Position numbers and translations under genes: made by a program | Assembly (NCBI GenBank): GCA_037074705.1 | Contig: CM073591.1 | Location: 80,148,532 to 80,212,531 of the forward strand | Length of the DNA: 64,000 nt | From: Zhengitettix transpicula | Lineage: Eukaryota; Arthropoda; Insecta; Orthoptera; Tetrigidae | Direction of reading: 5' to 3' | In this document: in pieces, positions 1 through 13,734 of the stretch | How the letters are laid out: each line of letters opens with the position of its first letter | How positions within the stretch are numbered: position 1 is the first letter of the stretch | The notes under the pieces: model-generated | Told to the model about the DNA's origin: nothing | Database searches by the model: none | Seen by the model: the letters and a program-made list of their open reading frames with translations, nothing else

Positions 1-2900
1 ACCCCTCGCAACTCCCGATGAATTTTTTTTTGGGGGGAATCCAATTGGATTATCTGCGGAAAGTAAAAATCTCAGATCATGTTGTAATCCTAAAAACTGT
101 TTTTTTTTCACTAACTGATGTTTACGCATACATGCTTAAAGCCATAACCATCACAAACTGGTATTTTCTTCGCTCCTGTATAACACTTGTTCGCTTTCAA
201 AAACAGTTCGTCGTACCACATAATAAATTTTTAATTCTAATTTTACTTTAAAATTATTTTCCAGGCTCTTTTTGTTCATTAATTTGTTTCCTACATTTGT
301 ACTGACTACACAGACAGTGTTACAATTAATGTTTCTATTTTTTACTTATTGCTTTTATTAAGCCGTTCTGGGAGATTTGATTCTTTCTTTCTAATTGTTA
401 AGGTCTTTGGTGATTCGACTGGTTAGCTGGGTTTGAAATTTCTTGAAAATGGTCAAGTAACATTATTATTTAGATTATTCCGGTATTTCATTGTCTTGGA
501 GTAGATACGAGAAAAAGAAAAAGTCAAAAATGTAAAAAAGGAAAGCAAAGAAAACAGAAAAACAGGAAGAAAGAGGCAGGCCAAAGAGATGAGAAAGATC
601 GTCAAGAAGATCAGCGAAACAAGTATGTAGAGATATACTACAAGGGAAGAAAACAAGTAAAACAGAAAGATAGATGCAGTGTGCAAGAAACAAATTAACT
701 TGTTAAATGAAATATCTGAATAAATAATAATATGAAATTTTTCTTGATTTTTACATAAAAACATAAGCCGAATAAAATTACTATCAATTAGACAGCGGAA
801 ATTCTTGATATTATACAAGGAAACTAAAGCTGTGTGATGCTATACTTTTAGAGTATTGACGTAACACGATTATTTTTTTTCTGGACACGAACAGAAAAAA
901 CGAAATTATATTTATTCAAGGTTATAATAAAATAGATTGACTTGTTCAATAATTTATCTAGAGAATCTGAATTTGATTTTACATAACAATGTTCTTTTGA
1001 TTAATAGTTATATTCACAGAAATCAACTTAATATGTGAGATAATTTCAAATGCGTCATTTGTATATTTATGCAATTCCGATATAAATTGGTGAATTATGT
1101 GGGCAGCTATTGTAATAAAGAGGAAATCCGTGACTGTAAATTAGCATTTATTTACGAATCTGTCAGGGGAATGAACTGTAATTGGCTGGTACAGGTGGCA
1201 GCGATACCACCTAACAGAGAGCAAACAAATAGGTTGGCTTTTATCTGAGCAAACTTCACCCTATGAATGTGCTTTGTAACTGCACGATAGCACAAAAGCG
1301 TGCCCGTTGCTCTTACAGACAGATCAGCTCTCTGTGAATTTGTCCTGGGCTCGAAACTCATTACAACGATGAAACGTTAAATGTTGTTGAGGGTTTGTAC
1401 GAATGTGCAGATCTCAAAAAGGTTCATCGAGATTTGAGAGGGATAAAATAATGTTCTATAATTGCTTTAATAGTCTGTGAACAAAATAAAAGAAGAATAA
1501 CTGAATATTTTAATGGAAAAAAAACAGTAGTGCCGAGAGATGGAAAAGATAATTTCACGAGAGAGTGATCATTAGAGGTACGGGGGATGAAGAAGGAGGT
1601 TCACTAGTTCGATGGCAGTGAAAAGTCTATGGTTAGTTGATTTGAAGCTCCTACGGAGAAAGAAGCCATATAAATTTTTATTTACGTCATGCCGATCCCT
1701 TATTAGTACACCTAACGTACCTTCATAGCCTACCCGATCTGCAACGAAGCAGCGCCGCACGATAAGACATTCCCTTAAACTAGAATTTCTTGACCCTAAC
1801 AGACAACGGGCATCAGTTTGTATGAATTAATGACGAATTTAATTATAAATGTATTTTACAATTAAGATTCACCACAAAAATTCACTATGCTGCTGATACA
1901 TCGCCCACAAAACCTTGACGAAACACTCTTAGTAGATATATTAAACTGTTCAGTATTAAAAAGTTTTTAAAATATTGTTTTTATAATAATTGTGTGTAAA
2001 TATAATTTATGTTACTTAACTACATGTTCAAAGATTAAATATTTAGACAAACGGAAAAAATTCGGTAATAGGTAAAACCTTCGATCATTGAATGTAAAAG
2101 TTACGTTTTCAATGAAACTGAACAATATGTACTTTTTAAATAGATGTCACGTGTTAACGTTTCATTGAAATGTTCTGAACATTTACTCTAAAAAATCAAC
2201 TCAATTTTAAAATATGTATTATAGTTAGAATAAAGTATTTTGTACATTTTCTGGTTCTCTGATTCGGAATTGAATTCGATAGTATAATTTTTTTTATAAA
2301 GTACATAACGATTAGTAAAGAATAACTGATACGAAGTTCAAATTCATGATAATCATTATGGTAAAAAGGACTGTTGACGTTGACGTACAGAAATAATAAC
2401 TAATGCGAGTTAATCTGTGGCATGTTATAATTAGACCAATGATAATAGTGATTGTGAATCAATATGTAATTAGTACTCACAAGGTACTAATATTTAATGA
2501 AGAAGCGTGTTTATTTGGTTTGTGAATAATTAATATGAAAAAAATTGAATTTTTATTTAAAATTATTTTAGGTCATTTGTGGTAATAATACTATTACTTT
2601 TAATTTAATTGGTCATATAAAAAATTAAGAAAAACGATTTACTTTCTCTTCTGATGTTGCCGAAAAATAAACCGAATTAATAAATGTTTCTCGATTTATT
2701 AATCGGGTCAATTATTTATTAAAAAACTACCTTTTTGTGACATTCATCTCCGACGGTATTAGGTCATCTGAATTTGCTGAAAAGTTGTGGTTTAACAATC
2801 AATTCAGCTGGTTTATAAACCGTGAATCTTTTATTAAAACAATAAAAAGTGCGTTATGTAATTAAAACGAAAAAAATTAATTTTAATGTAATGTAGGTAA
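1..2900. other. AT-rich intergenic DNA, no gene seen
   Basis: I see no supported gene in this stretch. The open frames at 453-818 (minus) are rich in F, L, S and I, as expected from translating A-rich DNA, and they overlap each other in two frames, so I treat them as chance. There is a purine-rich strand bias around 500-680 on the plus strand. No repeat family recognised elsewhere in the window occurs here. Confidence 0.6.
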
Positions 2901-2904
2901 ATTT

Positions 2905-2995
2905 TTTTTTTGTCTGTTAGCGCGGGATTGTTTCTGGCTATTCCACATTAGAAATATTATTCTAGATTCGAATCCTGCATACAGATCCTGCATAC
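2905..2995 (+). repeat. Possible tRNA-derived SINE relic
   Basis: A B-box-like GATTCGAATCC lies at about 2966-2976, roughly 45 bases after an A-box-like TTAGCGCGGG at about 2918. This is the spacing of a tRNA-derived pol III promoter, but no cloverleaf folds convincingly. A 14-base direct duplication (CCTGCATACAGAT) follows directly. It could be chance similarity; there is no second copy in the window to confirm it. Confidence 0.3.
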
Positions 2996-3256
2996 AGATT
3001 CTCACCAGTTTTCCCACACTGCATTGTATTTTCTTATTTCCGAAGAAATAATTAACTTTGAAGTTATATGATAACCGGCAGACGTTCTGTTAATTATAAA
3101 TATTTACCATAAATTCACTCTCAAGTCACTCAAGCTCCATGAGTGTTCTTCGAGTAAACTATAGAGATTAATGGAGAAATTCATCAGAGGTACGGCAAAC
3201 ACGAGGAGAAATTTATGTGGTAGCAAACATTAAATTGTATATATACCTTTGAAGTA

Positions 3257-3352
3257 AAATTTACGGCAGAAGGTGATTCACCGATATAATTTCAATTGAA
3301 TAATAAATTTACAGAAGAAGATGATTTACCAATATAATTGAAATTAAATAAT
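3257..3352. repeat. Two-unit tandem duplication, about 48 bp
   Basis: Two diverged direct copies of about 48 bases lie side by side (3257-3303 and 3304-3352). Both begin AAATTTAC and contain AGAAG(G/A)TGATT(C/T)AC followed by ATATAAT. This is a local duplication in unique DNA with no coding potential. Confidence 0.6.
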
Positions 3353-5277
3353 TGGTATTGTAATATAATGCTAGGGGTTTAATTTTATATGAAAAAAATA
3401 TGATTTTGTTGGCTTTAAATTAAATTTATTTATAATTATAGGTTTTCACAAATTCAACATGCTACTCTTTTAATTGAATCTGTGTAAATTAAAATTTATT
3501 CACTCTTGAGTTAAAACTTAAGATGATTCACTTTAACTACATTCAATATTCCAATAAATTGCTAATATTTAAACAGGCAAACATCAGAGGGATTTTATGA
3601 AGCTTTGAAGATAAACAAAAAAGAAAAGGGGTCGTATGTGAGGGCATATACGTGCAGCAGACATTTTAATTATTTACGTAGCAGACAGAAACACACCTGT
3701 TCATCTTTTGTAGTCGGCTTCCCCAGGCAAAACTGGAAAATATTCACAGGAATTTCTGGCAGCTTCGTCGTTTACACTTCATCGTGGGCGTAACAATTCT
3801 TAGTATCTCTAGACAGATTCTTCTTCCATCGGCCGCGCATTTTTTCCTTCTCCAAATTGTACATACGAACTATTTTCACTCCTAATCTTACCAGATTTCC
3901 TCGTTCTCCGGTTTATAGACAAAAACTTCTAGTTTCCTCGCTTTTCCACCTCCTACCTCGACTCTCTTCGTTCACCAACACAGGGTGGAAACCTCTTCTC
4001 GTGTTTGATTTCAGGCAATCTGCGTCGATTTTACACTTTGGCGGGCTTACTCTCGACTTTTTAAAAGGTTAACCTTTGGGGATTTTGGTCAAGTCAATAC
4101 CCCTGAGGCAGGGTTCTCCAATAACCCGCCGCTTTAGTCTGAAAACACGGTTTATCCTCGATACCCCGTCACCTCGGTGCCAAATATCATGGCCGTAAAA
4201 TTATAGGCGTTTTTTAATCCTCATATTAAAAATCAATCTTGTATTAATTTGAGGAGTGTTCTTCTGCGCTACAGCATAAAAATTGAGTATAATGCATTAC
4301 ATGTATTTTACCAGTCGGTAAACGATTAAAATTAAAATTACAAATATTTAAAAGTATGGGTGGTAAAGTTTAATAATTACAACGAAATACATAAAATAGT
4401 TGTTGGAATTCTTCAAAGTTCTTCTGTTTTGTAAGCAACTTATTTTCTTTTGAAATCAATGCTTACTTCTCTATAGGAACTATAGGTCTTCCACTTTTTG
4501 TATTAGGTCCTGTTTTGAATATTAGTGTTAATATTTCCAAGAAAAGTATTTAAACATTGTTTCGTGAAGTGCTTTAATATATTTACACCTGGATGTGTTT
4601 CGGATAACAGTAAGGAATTTCTCTCTTCCCTTGTGTTAACGACTTTGAGAATTTCGCTTTATTACTATTTATTGCCTCGAAATCTTGTAACGTATTTTTC
4701 TTTCGATGAGAATGTAGTTCAATTAAATATTTGGGACTCGATTCAGACATTCATGTAATTCTTGAATATATTCAATATATTCAGACGGAAACAATCAATG
4801 GTGAATGCAGTTTCTTTGTGGAAATTCGATTGTCGCACTCATAATATTCCATAAACATTACGGTGTAGAAACTCTGTATACTGCAGAAAATTTGACTGAG
4901 GTGTGAACATCCAATGATGAAAATGTCACAGAGGGGAGTAAAGAAATGGAATATTTCTGTGGTGTGACTGATAAAAAAAAGTGCTGTCAAATATGATACT
5001 TGTATTCTGTGAACAATTTCCATTCACCGTATCAAGTGTATAGAAGAAAACAAAGTTTGTCTTTTAAGAAGCAGTGAAAAAAATGATAATGACATAATTA
5101 CAACTTGGAACGTCCAACTCATCATTTTCCCTAGACAATATGGTGTAAAAACTCACTACAGTGCAGAAAATTATTATTTATCACTACACCGCAGAAAATG
5201 ATTATTTATAGAAAATCGCTGATGTTTTGGATCAGTTAAGTTGGGAACCGTAAACATTAAAATACTTAGAAGGAACT
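3353..5277. other. Unique DNA without recognised genes
   Basis: The part at about 3600-4200 is less AT-rich than its surroundings. It holds two short open frames (3605-3793 and 3857-4072) that match nothing I recognise and have no convincing splice context. A small tandem duplication lies at about 5153-5210 (units sharing GCAGAAAAT.ATTATTTA). I cannot say whether the GC-richer part is a conserved non-coding element, a non-coding RNA exon or an old repeat. Confidence 0.4.
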
Positions 5278-5864
5278 ATCTATGGATAGGCCCTTAAGGC
5301 CTGCGAGGGCTATTCTCTCGCAGGCAGTACCCGCGAGGGATATTCTCTCGCAGGTAGAACCTTGTAGGAGAGATACGAAGGGGCTACCTTTGGGGATGCC
5401 TTTTCCTCTCCGTTTTTGAACTAAGGTTCCCACAAGCCGAGACACCTCGGCCTGTTCTGAGAGGTGTATGTTCCGGGGTCGCAGACCTTGGGCATACGGT
5501 AGGAGTTGTCCGCTATTCCCATTGGAATAGTCGGCCAGCAGCCTCCTAAACTGGTCGAGGCACGGAGAAGGGAATGCTGCGTCCCAACAGAAAACTCCTC
5601 TCTCGCTATCGGAAGGGCGTGGGACAAGTACCCAATGCCCGACCTAACTGATGCAGGTTTTTCTAGGGTTTTCCCTGCATTTATTTAGGCGAATGCCGGG
5701 TAGGATCCTTAAAATATAGCCTGGGGGCCCTAGATAACCCTTGGCTACCTTCCTCTACCCTTCCGCATCCCCCCTTTCAAATCCCTTCCTATGCTTTAAA
5801 AGGGGAGTTGCCCAAAGTGGATTACCCTCATGTAGCCTGTTGCCCTAAAAAAAATCTATGGATA
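5278..5864 (+). repeat. Family A retroposon, full length with 11-bp target duplication
   Basis: The element runs from 5289 to 5853 and is flanked by an exact 11-base direct repeat, ATCTATGGATA, at 5278-5288 and 5854-5864. The 3' end is an A-run after TGTTGCCCT. An A-rich 3' end with a variable-length target duplication is the signature of target-primed reverse transcription, so this is a SINE-like retroposon. The 5' end carries tandem hairpins with stems CTGCGAG/CTCGCAG (5300-5324 and about 5332-5350). I found no clear tRNA A and B boxes, so the origin of the promoter is unknown. Open frames inside it on either strand recur in other copies with different frame breaks, so they are not genes. 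It is clearly more GC-rich than the flanks. Confidence 0.85.
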
Positions 5865-8568
5865 ACAAATAACATTTTGTCAAAAGTTTTTGACCAAAAG
5901 GCGAAGGACCGCTAAGTAAAAGACATGTAATGCATAAAATTCATTCAGTATACCAAATTACTTTTAATAAGTTAGGAATATCAAAGCTTATTATGCATAT
6001 GTTATGCAAAATTCTCACCAGATCTCAACAATTAAGCACATATTTGATTTCTATACCTGTTGAAATCTAGAAACAAATATTTTTAGTTTGATTTTTATTA
6101 CTATAATTATTTCCTGACCAGAACTTTTGAATTGATTTTTCAGAATTTCGTTTGTGAAATAAGCAGCGTCATTAATAAAATATCGAATACACACAATATA
6201 AATTAGTACACAACTATTGGTTTTTGATACATACGCTTCTAACTCTCTTTCCAGTACAGGGAACGCTTTAGTGTGATTAACCACTAAAGACTATGCATAT
6301 GAATGTTTGTTTCATTAATTTTTGTTCTCCTACCCTCATCCAAGATTTTCTTTCTCATGTCTCTGCACGTAAACCAAACCAGCCGAAATATCAACGAACC
6401 GGATACAGCTGAGAAAAACGAAGCACTACTGTATGAAATGGTCGTTATTTTTATATAATAGAAACATGTCTTCTGGCTGTATTCATTACGAATTTTTTTG
6501 TCTGATTACAAGACGGAGGTATTTTGCTAGTTATGTTTTCAGGTCAGGCACAAAATGTCTTGCAAAGAAAAAAGGAAAGTTAACAAAGGCTGGTCTCCAG
6601 AGGCTTGAGAGTGAGAGAGCCTTGCAAGTTCTTTTAATCTTCACTGCAAATCCCCGTACAGCCGAAATGGATGGGAGTTACTTACACACAGACCGTCAGC
6701 TCTGCGTCGTAAATATGACTTTCTAATGACAAACAGGCACGTAGCTGCTTATGAAACACAATCCACGTATTCTAAGAGGATTCTTTTCGTTAAATGTGTT
6801 CCAAAAGTTTCAGACATGAAATTACACCGCAACATATTTAGTCCCATAATTTGAGTCGTAATTCAAAGCTTTAACACAATTATCTTTCGGATTTAGTAGG
6901 ACACGTTTAAGAAACTGATGAAGAGTTAATTTACTAACGAGTATTTATATTAAAAAGATTGATGAAATTGAGAGAAAATTTATCCGGAACTAATAACCTC
7001 TGACGTAACTTAGCTGTTAATTAATAAATTCAATATGTTTTTCTTCTAAAATTGGAGATAAAAATTGGTATGTATTAAAAAACTGATAAAGACATAAACT
7101 AATTAAATACAGTTTCAATTGGCGAGTTATAAAATTAATTAGGTACCTATATTTATTTAATATACTTCATTCCGAAACCAAAAATCAAAATAAAATAAAT
7201 CCTGTCAATAGACCGATTTTTTTTCAATCCAGCTTTGAAAATATTCAAACAATAAAAAATAAATCGTAAATTCCGTGAGCTAACACCTGATTACAGTAAA
7301 GGTGGAATTCATAAATCCCAGCCTTTGTTTAGTCTGAACAATAGACCTGAGTTTTTTTTAAAAATAATTCTGGTGTTATTTTTGGAATTCATTCAATTAC
7401 TTTACTATCACGGGCTATGTAATGTTCAATTGGAACATCTAAATATTTTGTATTAGTTAAAAAAAACATCGCGTTTTGATCCGCAACCTTTCAAGAGACT
7501 TTGATATTCAGTCCAAAATAGAGCGAATGAAATTCATAAAATGTGACAGAAACTCAATTTAGAGGCATTGAAGGCAGTAACAACATAAATATTTCTTGCT
7601 ATGTCACCGCGGTTCATGTATTTTTAACTGGAATTTATTTTACTTTTAATTAAGTTTTTTACTGTTCTTAATCTCTAAAAATAAATATGTTTTAGACACG
7701 AAGATTCTTGTCGTATTGTTGGTAGACTACAGAATCACGAATGCTATGTTGAAAGATTTTTCTTCGTTTCTATACCTGAAAATCCTTATATATTAATGTT
7801 TGCATGCATACATATATCAACACAATGAATACAAATTGAGTTTAAATTTTGAAATAACACTTGACTCATGCTCGTAACCTTATTTCAGCCCATGAACAGG
7901 ATTAAATTATCACAGTTGCCCGTAAAGACGCTTTAATAAGTTCGCAACGAGGGTCCAGTGAACTGAAAACCTCATTCAAAATAGGATTATATTTCCGTGT
8001 CTCATTTAGTAAAGGTTAGTTAATACCAACGGAAAGGTTTCTGAAAGCTTCTTATAATTGCTTTCAGCGGAAAACAGTTCTGAGTATTATAATATTTACA
8101 TAATCGCTTTTCTGAAAACTTTTTATTATTACGTTTTTACGTGTACTTGTCCCTACATTCATTTTTTCCTATTATTGCTTCCACTTAGTTAGACATTGAA
8201 TGTTGTAGATCACATTAAATATAATCTCACAATGTTTGATTACAAAGAAAACAGCTAAGTTCTACTGAATATAACTAAAGAAATATCCAGACATATTTTT
8301 CACTGAATTCTTCTGAATTTGTACACGTATGATGTAATTTCGTTTAGAAAATCAACGAATCAGATTCTAATTAGTTATTTCGTCTATATTGGAGAATAGT
8401 GGATTTTATTGTATCGAAATGTATAAAATATAATGAATCGAGTATACGTTATATATAAAACTAATTATAACAATTAAAATATTTCTTATCTGACATGACT
8501 AATAATAACAGAAATATTATTCCCATAGTCATAATTTATTTTACAGACATTAATTGTGTCGTGTGCAT
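5865..8568. other. AT-rich unique DNA, no gene supported
   Basis: The longest open frame (6433-6726, plus, 97 codons) has no recognisable domain and sits in ordinary AT-rich sequence. The part at 6560-6740 is somewhat GC-richer. No family repeats were recognised. Confidence 0.5.
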
Positions 8569-9126
8569 AATTACAATCATGAAGGAAGCCTGTGAGAGCT
8601 TCTCTTGCAGGTGGACCTTCCCAGAGAGATCTGGAGTTGGCTAAATTTGGGGATGCCTTCTCCTCCCTCTGTTGTTTTGAACTAAGGTTCCCACAAGCCG
8701 AAGCACCTCGGCCTGTTTTGAGAGGTGTATGTTCCGGTGTCGCAGACCTTGGCATACGGTAAGAGATGTAAGCTATTTCCTTTGGAATAGTCGGCCAGCT
8801 GCCTCCTAAACAGGTCGAGACACGGAGAACGGAATGCTGCGTTACCACAGAAAACTCCTCTACCTCCTTCGGAAGGGCGTGGGACAAGTACCAAATGCCC
8901 GACCTACCTGATGCAGGTTTTCTAGGGTTTGTCCTGCATCACTTTTAGGCAAATGCCGGGTAGGATCCTTAAACTACAGCCAGGAAGCCCTAGTTAACGT
9001 TTGTCTACTTTCCTCTACCCTCTGGCAATCCCCCTTTCAAATCTTCCTATGCTATTCAAGGGGAATTGCCACCACGGGTATTACCCTCATGTAGACTGTT
9101 ACTCTAAAGAAAAATTACAATTATCA
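8569..9126 (+). repeat. Family A retroposon with target duplication, shortened hairpin head
   Basis: The body (8581-9112) aligns throughout with the copy at 5289. The flanks match as a slightly diverged direct repeat: AATTACAATCAT at 8569-8580 and AATTACAATTATCAT from 9113. The 3' end is A-rich (CTCTAAAGAAAA). Only one of the 5' hairpins is left. The open frame on the opposite strand at 8486-8887 runs through the element into flanking DNA and is a chance frame. Confidence 0.8.
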
Positions 9127-11550
9127 TCGTCCTTATGATACCACTACAATCGTAATCATAAAAACAACTACAATCTCAATTACGAATATAAGCGAGGTAA
9201 ACAAAACGGAAATCAGTTATATTAATATAAGGAGAAATACAAAAAACAAAGAGAAAATAAGGACATCATATTATAAACATTTAACATATGGATTTCAGAA
9301 TACTACGATAGAGCCTTCGCTATTTTATAAGTAATAAAAATTAGATATGTTATAATTACATTGTATATTTTAACTGGTAGGATATTTACTTCTCTAATTG
9401 TACACAAGAACATTATTATAGCTTGTCCAAATTATGATCAAGCTTCGTCATTTCAGTTGCACCACAACACCAACAGAACATGACAGGAGGCACGAGCTAT
9501 GATTAACATTTTATGCGAAAAACGATTCGGCATTCACATATTCCACCATCTCATAATTTTCAAAATGAATGTGTTGAATATATTTATTATATGTGTGGCC
9601 AGTATTTATTATTTTATATTTAAGAAATGCCGTATAATTTATAATTTAATTATAGACATAATTACGATTGTCAATGTTAGAGAATATGTATTTCATATCA
9701 GCAGAAAATATTTACGAAAAAATTGAATTGAATAGGTTCTTATAAATACTGAAATCTGCAAATAATTTTTATTTGTGGTATATATCTCGAAAAATAAAAC
9801 AGATACAAATTAAAAAAAATGAAGCGTAAAGCGAAATATTTATTTACCAAGAGATATGTTTATTTCTTCCAAAGTATTGATACTCCGTCGTTTTACACAC
9901 ATTACTCACGAATAACTTTACCATTTACTCACACATACAGAAAATATTATACGGTATGTGAAAGTTATATTACATACCGCAGATTATTTCTTTCTAAACG
10001 AAAAATTTCATATCATACAAATATGAAATGTGAACGACTCCTTGGTAGTGTAAAAGAATATTTACAATCTATTCCATTTTACCGGCTTTTATGTACCTGA
10101 AACTCAGTTTAAAGATTTAACGTCAGAAGATTGATCTTTAAGATTTAGATTTATTTTCATTCCATTAATCCTCGCTCCAGGAATTATGACACGTCATAAT
10201 ATAAGATTACATGAAAGAATAATTATTACAAATACAAATTTTAAAAAACAAACATTGTACTTTACCAAAATATATAGGATTGAAAATTACGTTAAACATT
10301 GTACTTTTTAAAAAATATATATGATTTAAAACTTTGTTAAAGATATTAATATGACAGTAATTAGTAATTAAAAAATAAGTGTTTTAATTCATCTTCAATT
10401 TCCATTCGACGGAAAATCTAGCATCGATTCCCGTCGAACATGAAAAATAAAATAAGTCAGCAGCTAAATTCTAAAATATTATCATCGTAAAATAATAGCC
10501 TAACTTGATAGGATACCAGCAAACTATTTTATTGAAGAGGATCTAATCTGTCCTTCCTTTCTACTTACTCTTTCACCGAATAATATGCACCACTAATTAA
10601 CAGAGATTTACTACTATTTATAAATAAATTTTGTATAGTTAAAGTGTTTATTTCTTCCGGAAGACTATTGAATAGTTTTATCCCGGAATAATGAATGCTT
10701 TATTCAAAAAGACTTAGACGATTTTTTTCTATGCGGAGTTAAGAGCGATTTCTAGTGTTTTATAAATGATTTGCTCCGTTTAGAGCATATATATTGATGT
10801 TTCCTCAGACAAACTTTAAAATTTCTAGAATATACGCACAAGGCAAAGTTAAAATACCAAGATTCCGAAACAAAGGCTTGCAACTCGCATTTCAATCCGC
10901 ACCCGATATGATTTTGAAAAAAAAATTGAAACGTGTGATGTGAACCACCCCAGTTTGCTATGCCGTAAGACATGACAGAATGAAATATATGCGTGATGTA
11001 CCATTTTAGATGTAGGCTCCGTCAGCGCAGATTTTAAAGCTTAGAGATGGAGATAAGAGCAAGGAGATGTGTCGGAGCAGAACCCCCGAGTCCCAGGTCG
11101 ACATCCGCAATCTCATTACGCAGCCAACGAAGATTCAAGCCTCAGGCAGACAACATTACTAGTAGACTTGAAATATCGGTCTTCCCGCTTCCCTTACTGT
11201 ACGAGTCGCGACTGCACTTACTGGTTTGCTCCGCTCCTACCTTTTTTTTTGTTTTGTTTTCATCTCTCCCTGGAATATCTTCTCCCATCCCGTACTCGAA
11301 CGTATAGAAATCGAGACTAGGCTGGAGATTCAAGACCTTCTTTACCTTTGACGATTGTAACGTGTCCCAACTGGTAATGGTAAGTTATACGAGTTTCCCG
11401 ACCCAACTTCTTGGAGAACCATCTCCAAAACTTAGAATATAGAATAGTGAATTCAAACTCGATTTTATGTAGTGAATTTAAGTGGTAGCAAATATTATAA
11501 ATAAATATATTGTGGTAATTACAAATGAATAAACAATTTAATAATAACCA
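9127..11550. other. AT-rich unique DNA with a small tandem duplication
   Basis: No gene supported. At about 10249-10345 a unit of about 60 bases, beginning AACATTGTACTTT, occurs twice in tandem with divergence. A GC-richer block at 11040-11330 holds short frames in several phases on both strands; none resembles a known family. Confidence 0.45.
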
Positions 11551-11574
11551 AGCCCCACGTTGAGGTTCCAAATT

Positions 11575-12606
11575 TGTAGTAATAACATAAAAACAATGGA
11601 AAATAAGCCTCACGTTAGAGCACAATTTGTAGTGATTAAAAATTTTAAATGATAGGATGTTTTAATCAGAATCAAGATTTTAGAATAGACAAACAAATTA
11701 ATTTATTAACGCACACACAATTAAATTAACATAAGTTATCTAATGAATTTACAATAGTTATTAAGAAATTAACTTCAATTTACATTATTAATTAATATTT
11801 GACAATAAAATTTTACTCTTTCTCGGGGTCGTTTACTGGGTCTTTAATAAAAAACACTTGTTAACAATTTAATTTTATCAAGTTATCATGGACTAACTTC
11901 ATCAATAGATTATTTACAATGAAAAAAAACCCCTAAACTATGAACTAAAATTCTGACCGAAATTCGAAATCTGAGGATAATACCTTACAAATAATAATTC
12001 TGTGAAATTTTAACTTACTGCCTCTGGTACTCAAGGAAATTTGGCTCGTTCGTACACACACACATTGTGTAAAGACCATTTTTATAACACTGATTCTAAT
12101 AACACTTTTAGTTTGACAAAGTGGTTCCGAAGTTTATTAACTGCTGTATGCAGTTGCCTGGCTCCCAAAATAGAAGGCAATGGTCTAAATCACGAATAGA
12201 ATAATTTAGACTCCGCACTCAAAATGTTTAGCGTTGAATATTTACGTATTTATCTTGCAGACTGCAAATTGTAAAAAAAAACTGTTCTAATGTTTTAGCT
12301 GTTGTACTACATGCATCCAGACACATTCTGGATACTTTACTTTTCGTCTGTTCACAGCTATACTTCGACGACGACTGAAGCGCACACTGCTTCTAGCGAG
12401 CCAAAAACCTACAATAATGACAAACATGGCATTCTTGCCACATTCTTGTGTACAACTTGTGTGTTTTCTGCCGCTAACAATGCTAGTCAAAATTTTTGTT
12501 TATTAATTAATGATTTCCTTTTAATTACCACAATATATTCGAATGAGGAATGCATCCATAATACATAAGAACCGTGATGAATTCTGTTTATAATTAAGGT
12601 ATTAGT
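11575..12606 (-). repeat. Solo LTR of the TGTAATG family, minus strand
   Basis: Read on the minus strand, the element ends at 11575 with ATTACTACA and is followed by a primer-binding-site-like TGGAACCTCAACGTGGGGC (11552-11570). A second, similar junction (LTR end plus CTCTAACGTGAGGC) lies inside, at about 11600-11630. The internal motif AAAGACCCAGTAAACGACCC (about 11826-11846) matches the CCCAGTGAAGACCCTGAG of other copies. A donor-like GTAAGT (12013-12018) follows GTACCAG. The 5' boundary near 12606 is inferred from weak similarity to TAATGCCAATTAATT. No gag-pol sequence is attached. Confidence 0.6.
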
Positions 12607-13110
12607 GCTCGTTGCTAACAGCATCGAACCAGTATAGTTTATCGTTAAAAGAGAATGGCGTAACCGTTAAGTTTACGACCAGTCGAATTGAACTAAATAT
12701 TGGACTAAATTTCTAAGATTTTTAAGTTGTACAGCCAATTATAAGTACTTTCATTAAGTCGGTTTTAACATTGCGAAGTTTCAGAATAGGAAACGAAGGG
12801 ACAGATTTTAAATGGACGTGACAATTAATTTCTTTGACTGCAAACGTCTAGTTTGAATGTTAATATCAGAAAACCTAGAGCGACATTTACACATCTATAA
12901 TACAATACGCAGTTAATATGAAATCGAGCATTCGATTTGGCAGTCGGGTAAGCTTGGGTTAGTAAGGAGGCAAACTTCTTTCTTTATTCATTTTTATAAC
13001 CAATAACTGTTTCAAAAATTAAGAAACGAGACTTTAGTTATGTAGCAAAACAACTTTCATAACTATCAATATAAAATTTAATTAAGTTGTTTAATTAGGA
13101 TAGAAAAATC
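12607..13110. other. AT-rich unique DNA, nothing recognised
   Basis: No open frame of note and no similarity to the repeat families described in this window. Confidence 0.5.
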
Positions 13111-13114
13111 TCGA

Positions 13115-13262
13115 TTGGACTGGGAATTGAACCCAGGATTACCCTGTTCAGGCCCATACAACATATAAAGAAAGCTGGCAGGTTAAGGCTGTCTATGAGG
13201 ATAACTAGATCGTTAGAGCGACTGCACGGAACGGAGATCCTGTGTTCGATTCCCGTATCTTA
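13115..13262. repeat. Two tRNA-like SINE heads in opposite orientation
   Basis: On the plus strand, AGATCGTTAGAGCG (about 13207) and TGTTCGATTCCCG (about 13243) resemble A and B boxes at tRNA spacing. On the minus strand, GGGTTCAATTCCCA (13121-13134 complement) is a good B box preceded by GGGCCTGAACAGGG. Neither folds into a complete tRNA cloverleaf, so I read them as decayed tRNA-derived SINE fragments and not tRNA genes. Confidence 0.4.
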
Positions 13263-13734
13263 CTCTGTTAAATAACTTTCACAGCCTTTAAATTAGAGAT
13301 TTATTGAAAGCATTAATTCTATTCTTGAATATGTCCTAATATCACTACTTTAAAATGAGTCAATATTTAAAATCAGCAGCTTTCAAAATTTTTTGTCATT
13401 CCGAATTGTAAAAAGAAGTAATATAAGTAAAACCAATGTTATAAATATGAGGGTTTTGTTCACACTTTTGTATACTAAAAAAAAGTACTGTTCAATGCGA
13501 AATGATTACTAGTTATCAAAGAGTTACTACGTAATAGATTCCCAAGAACCTATAGGATCAGGGCAATCTGCCTGACTTGACTTAGTTCATTGGTGACTGG
13601 ATTATAGTCAATTATAAAGTAGAGACAGTTCCGGGTTTTAACAAATATATCTTAACATGAAATTTCGTCTATATGGACATTTTTTATATTGAAGCCTTCG
13701 GTGACTTATGGTACGTATGCATCAAATGAAAATT

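Noticed and set aside
453..818. 121-codon minus-strand frame
   Set aside because: Composition (F, L, S, I, Y) is that of translated A/T-rich DNA; a second frame covers the same bases; no domain recognised.
8486..8887. 133-codon minus-strand frame
   Set aside because: It is the antisense of a family A retroposon running into flanking DNA; related peptides appear from other copies with different ends.
13203..13262. Functional tRNA gene
   Set aside because: A and B boxes are recognisable but acceptor and T stems do not pair; best read as a SINE fragment.
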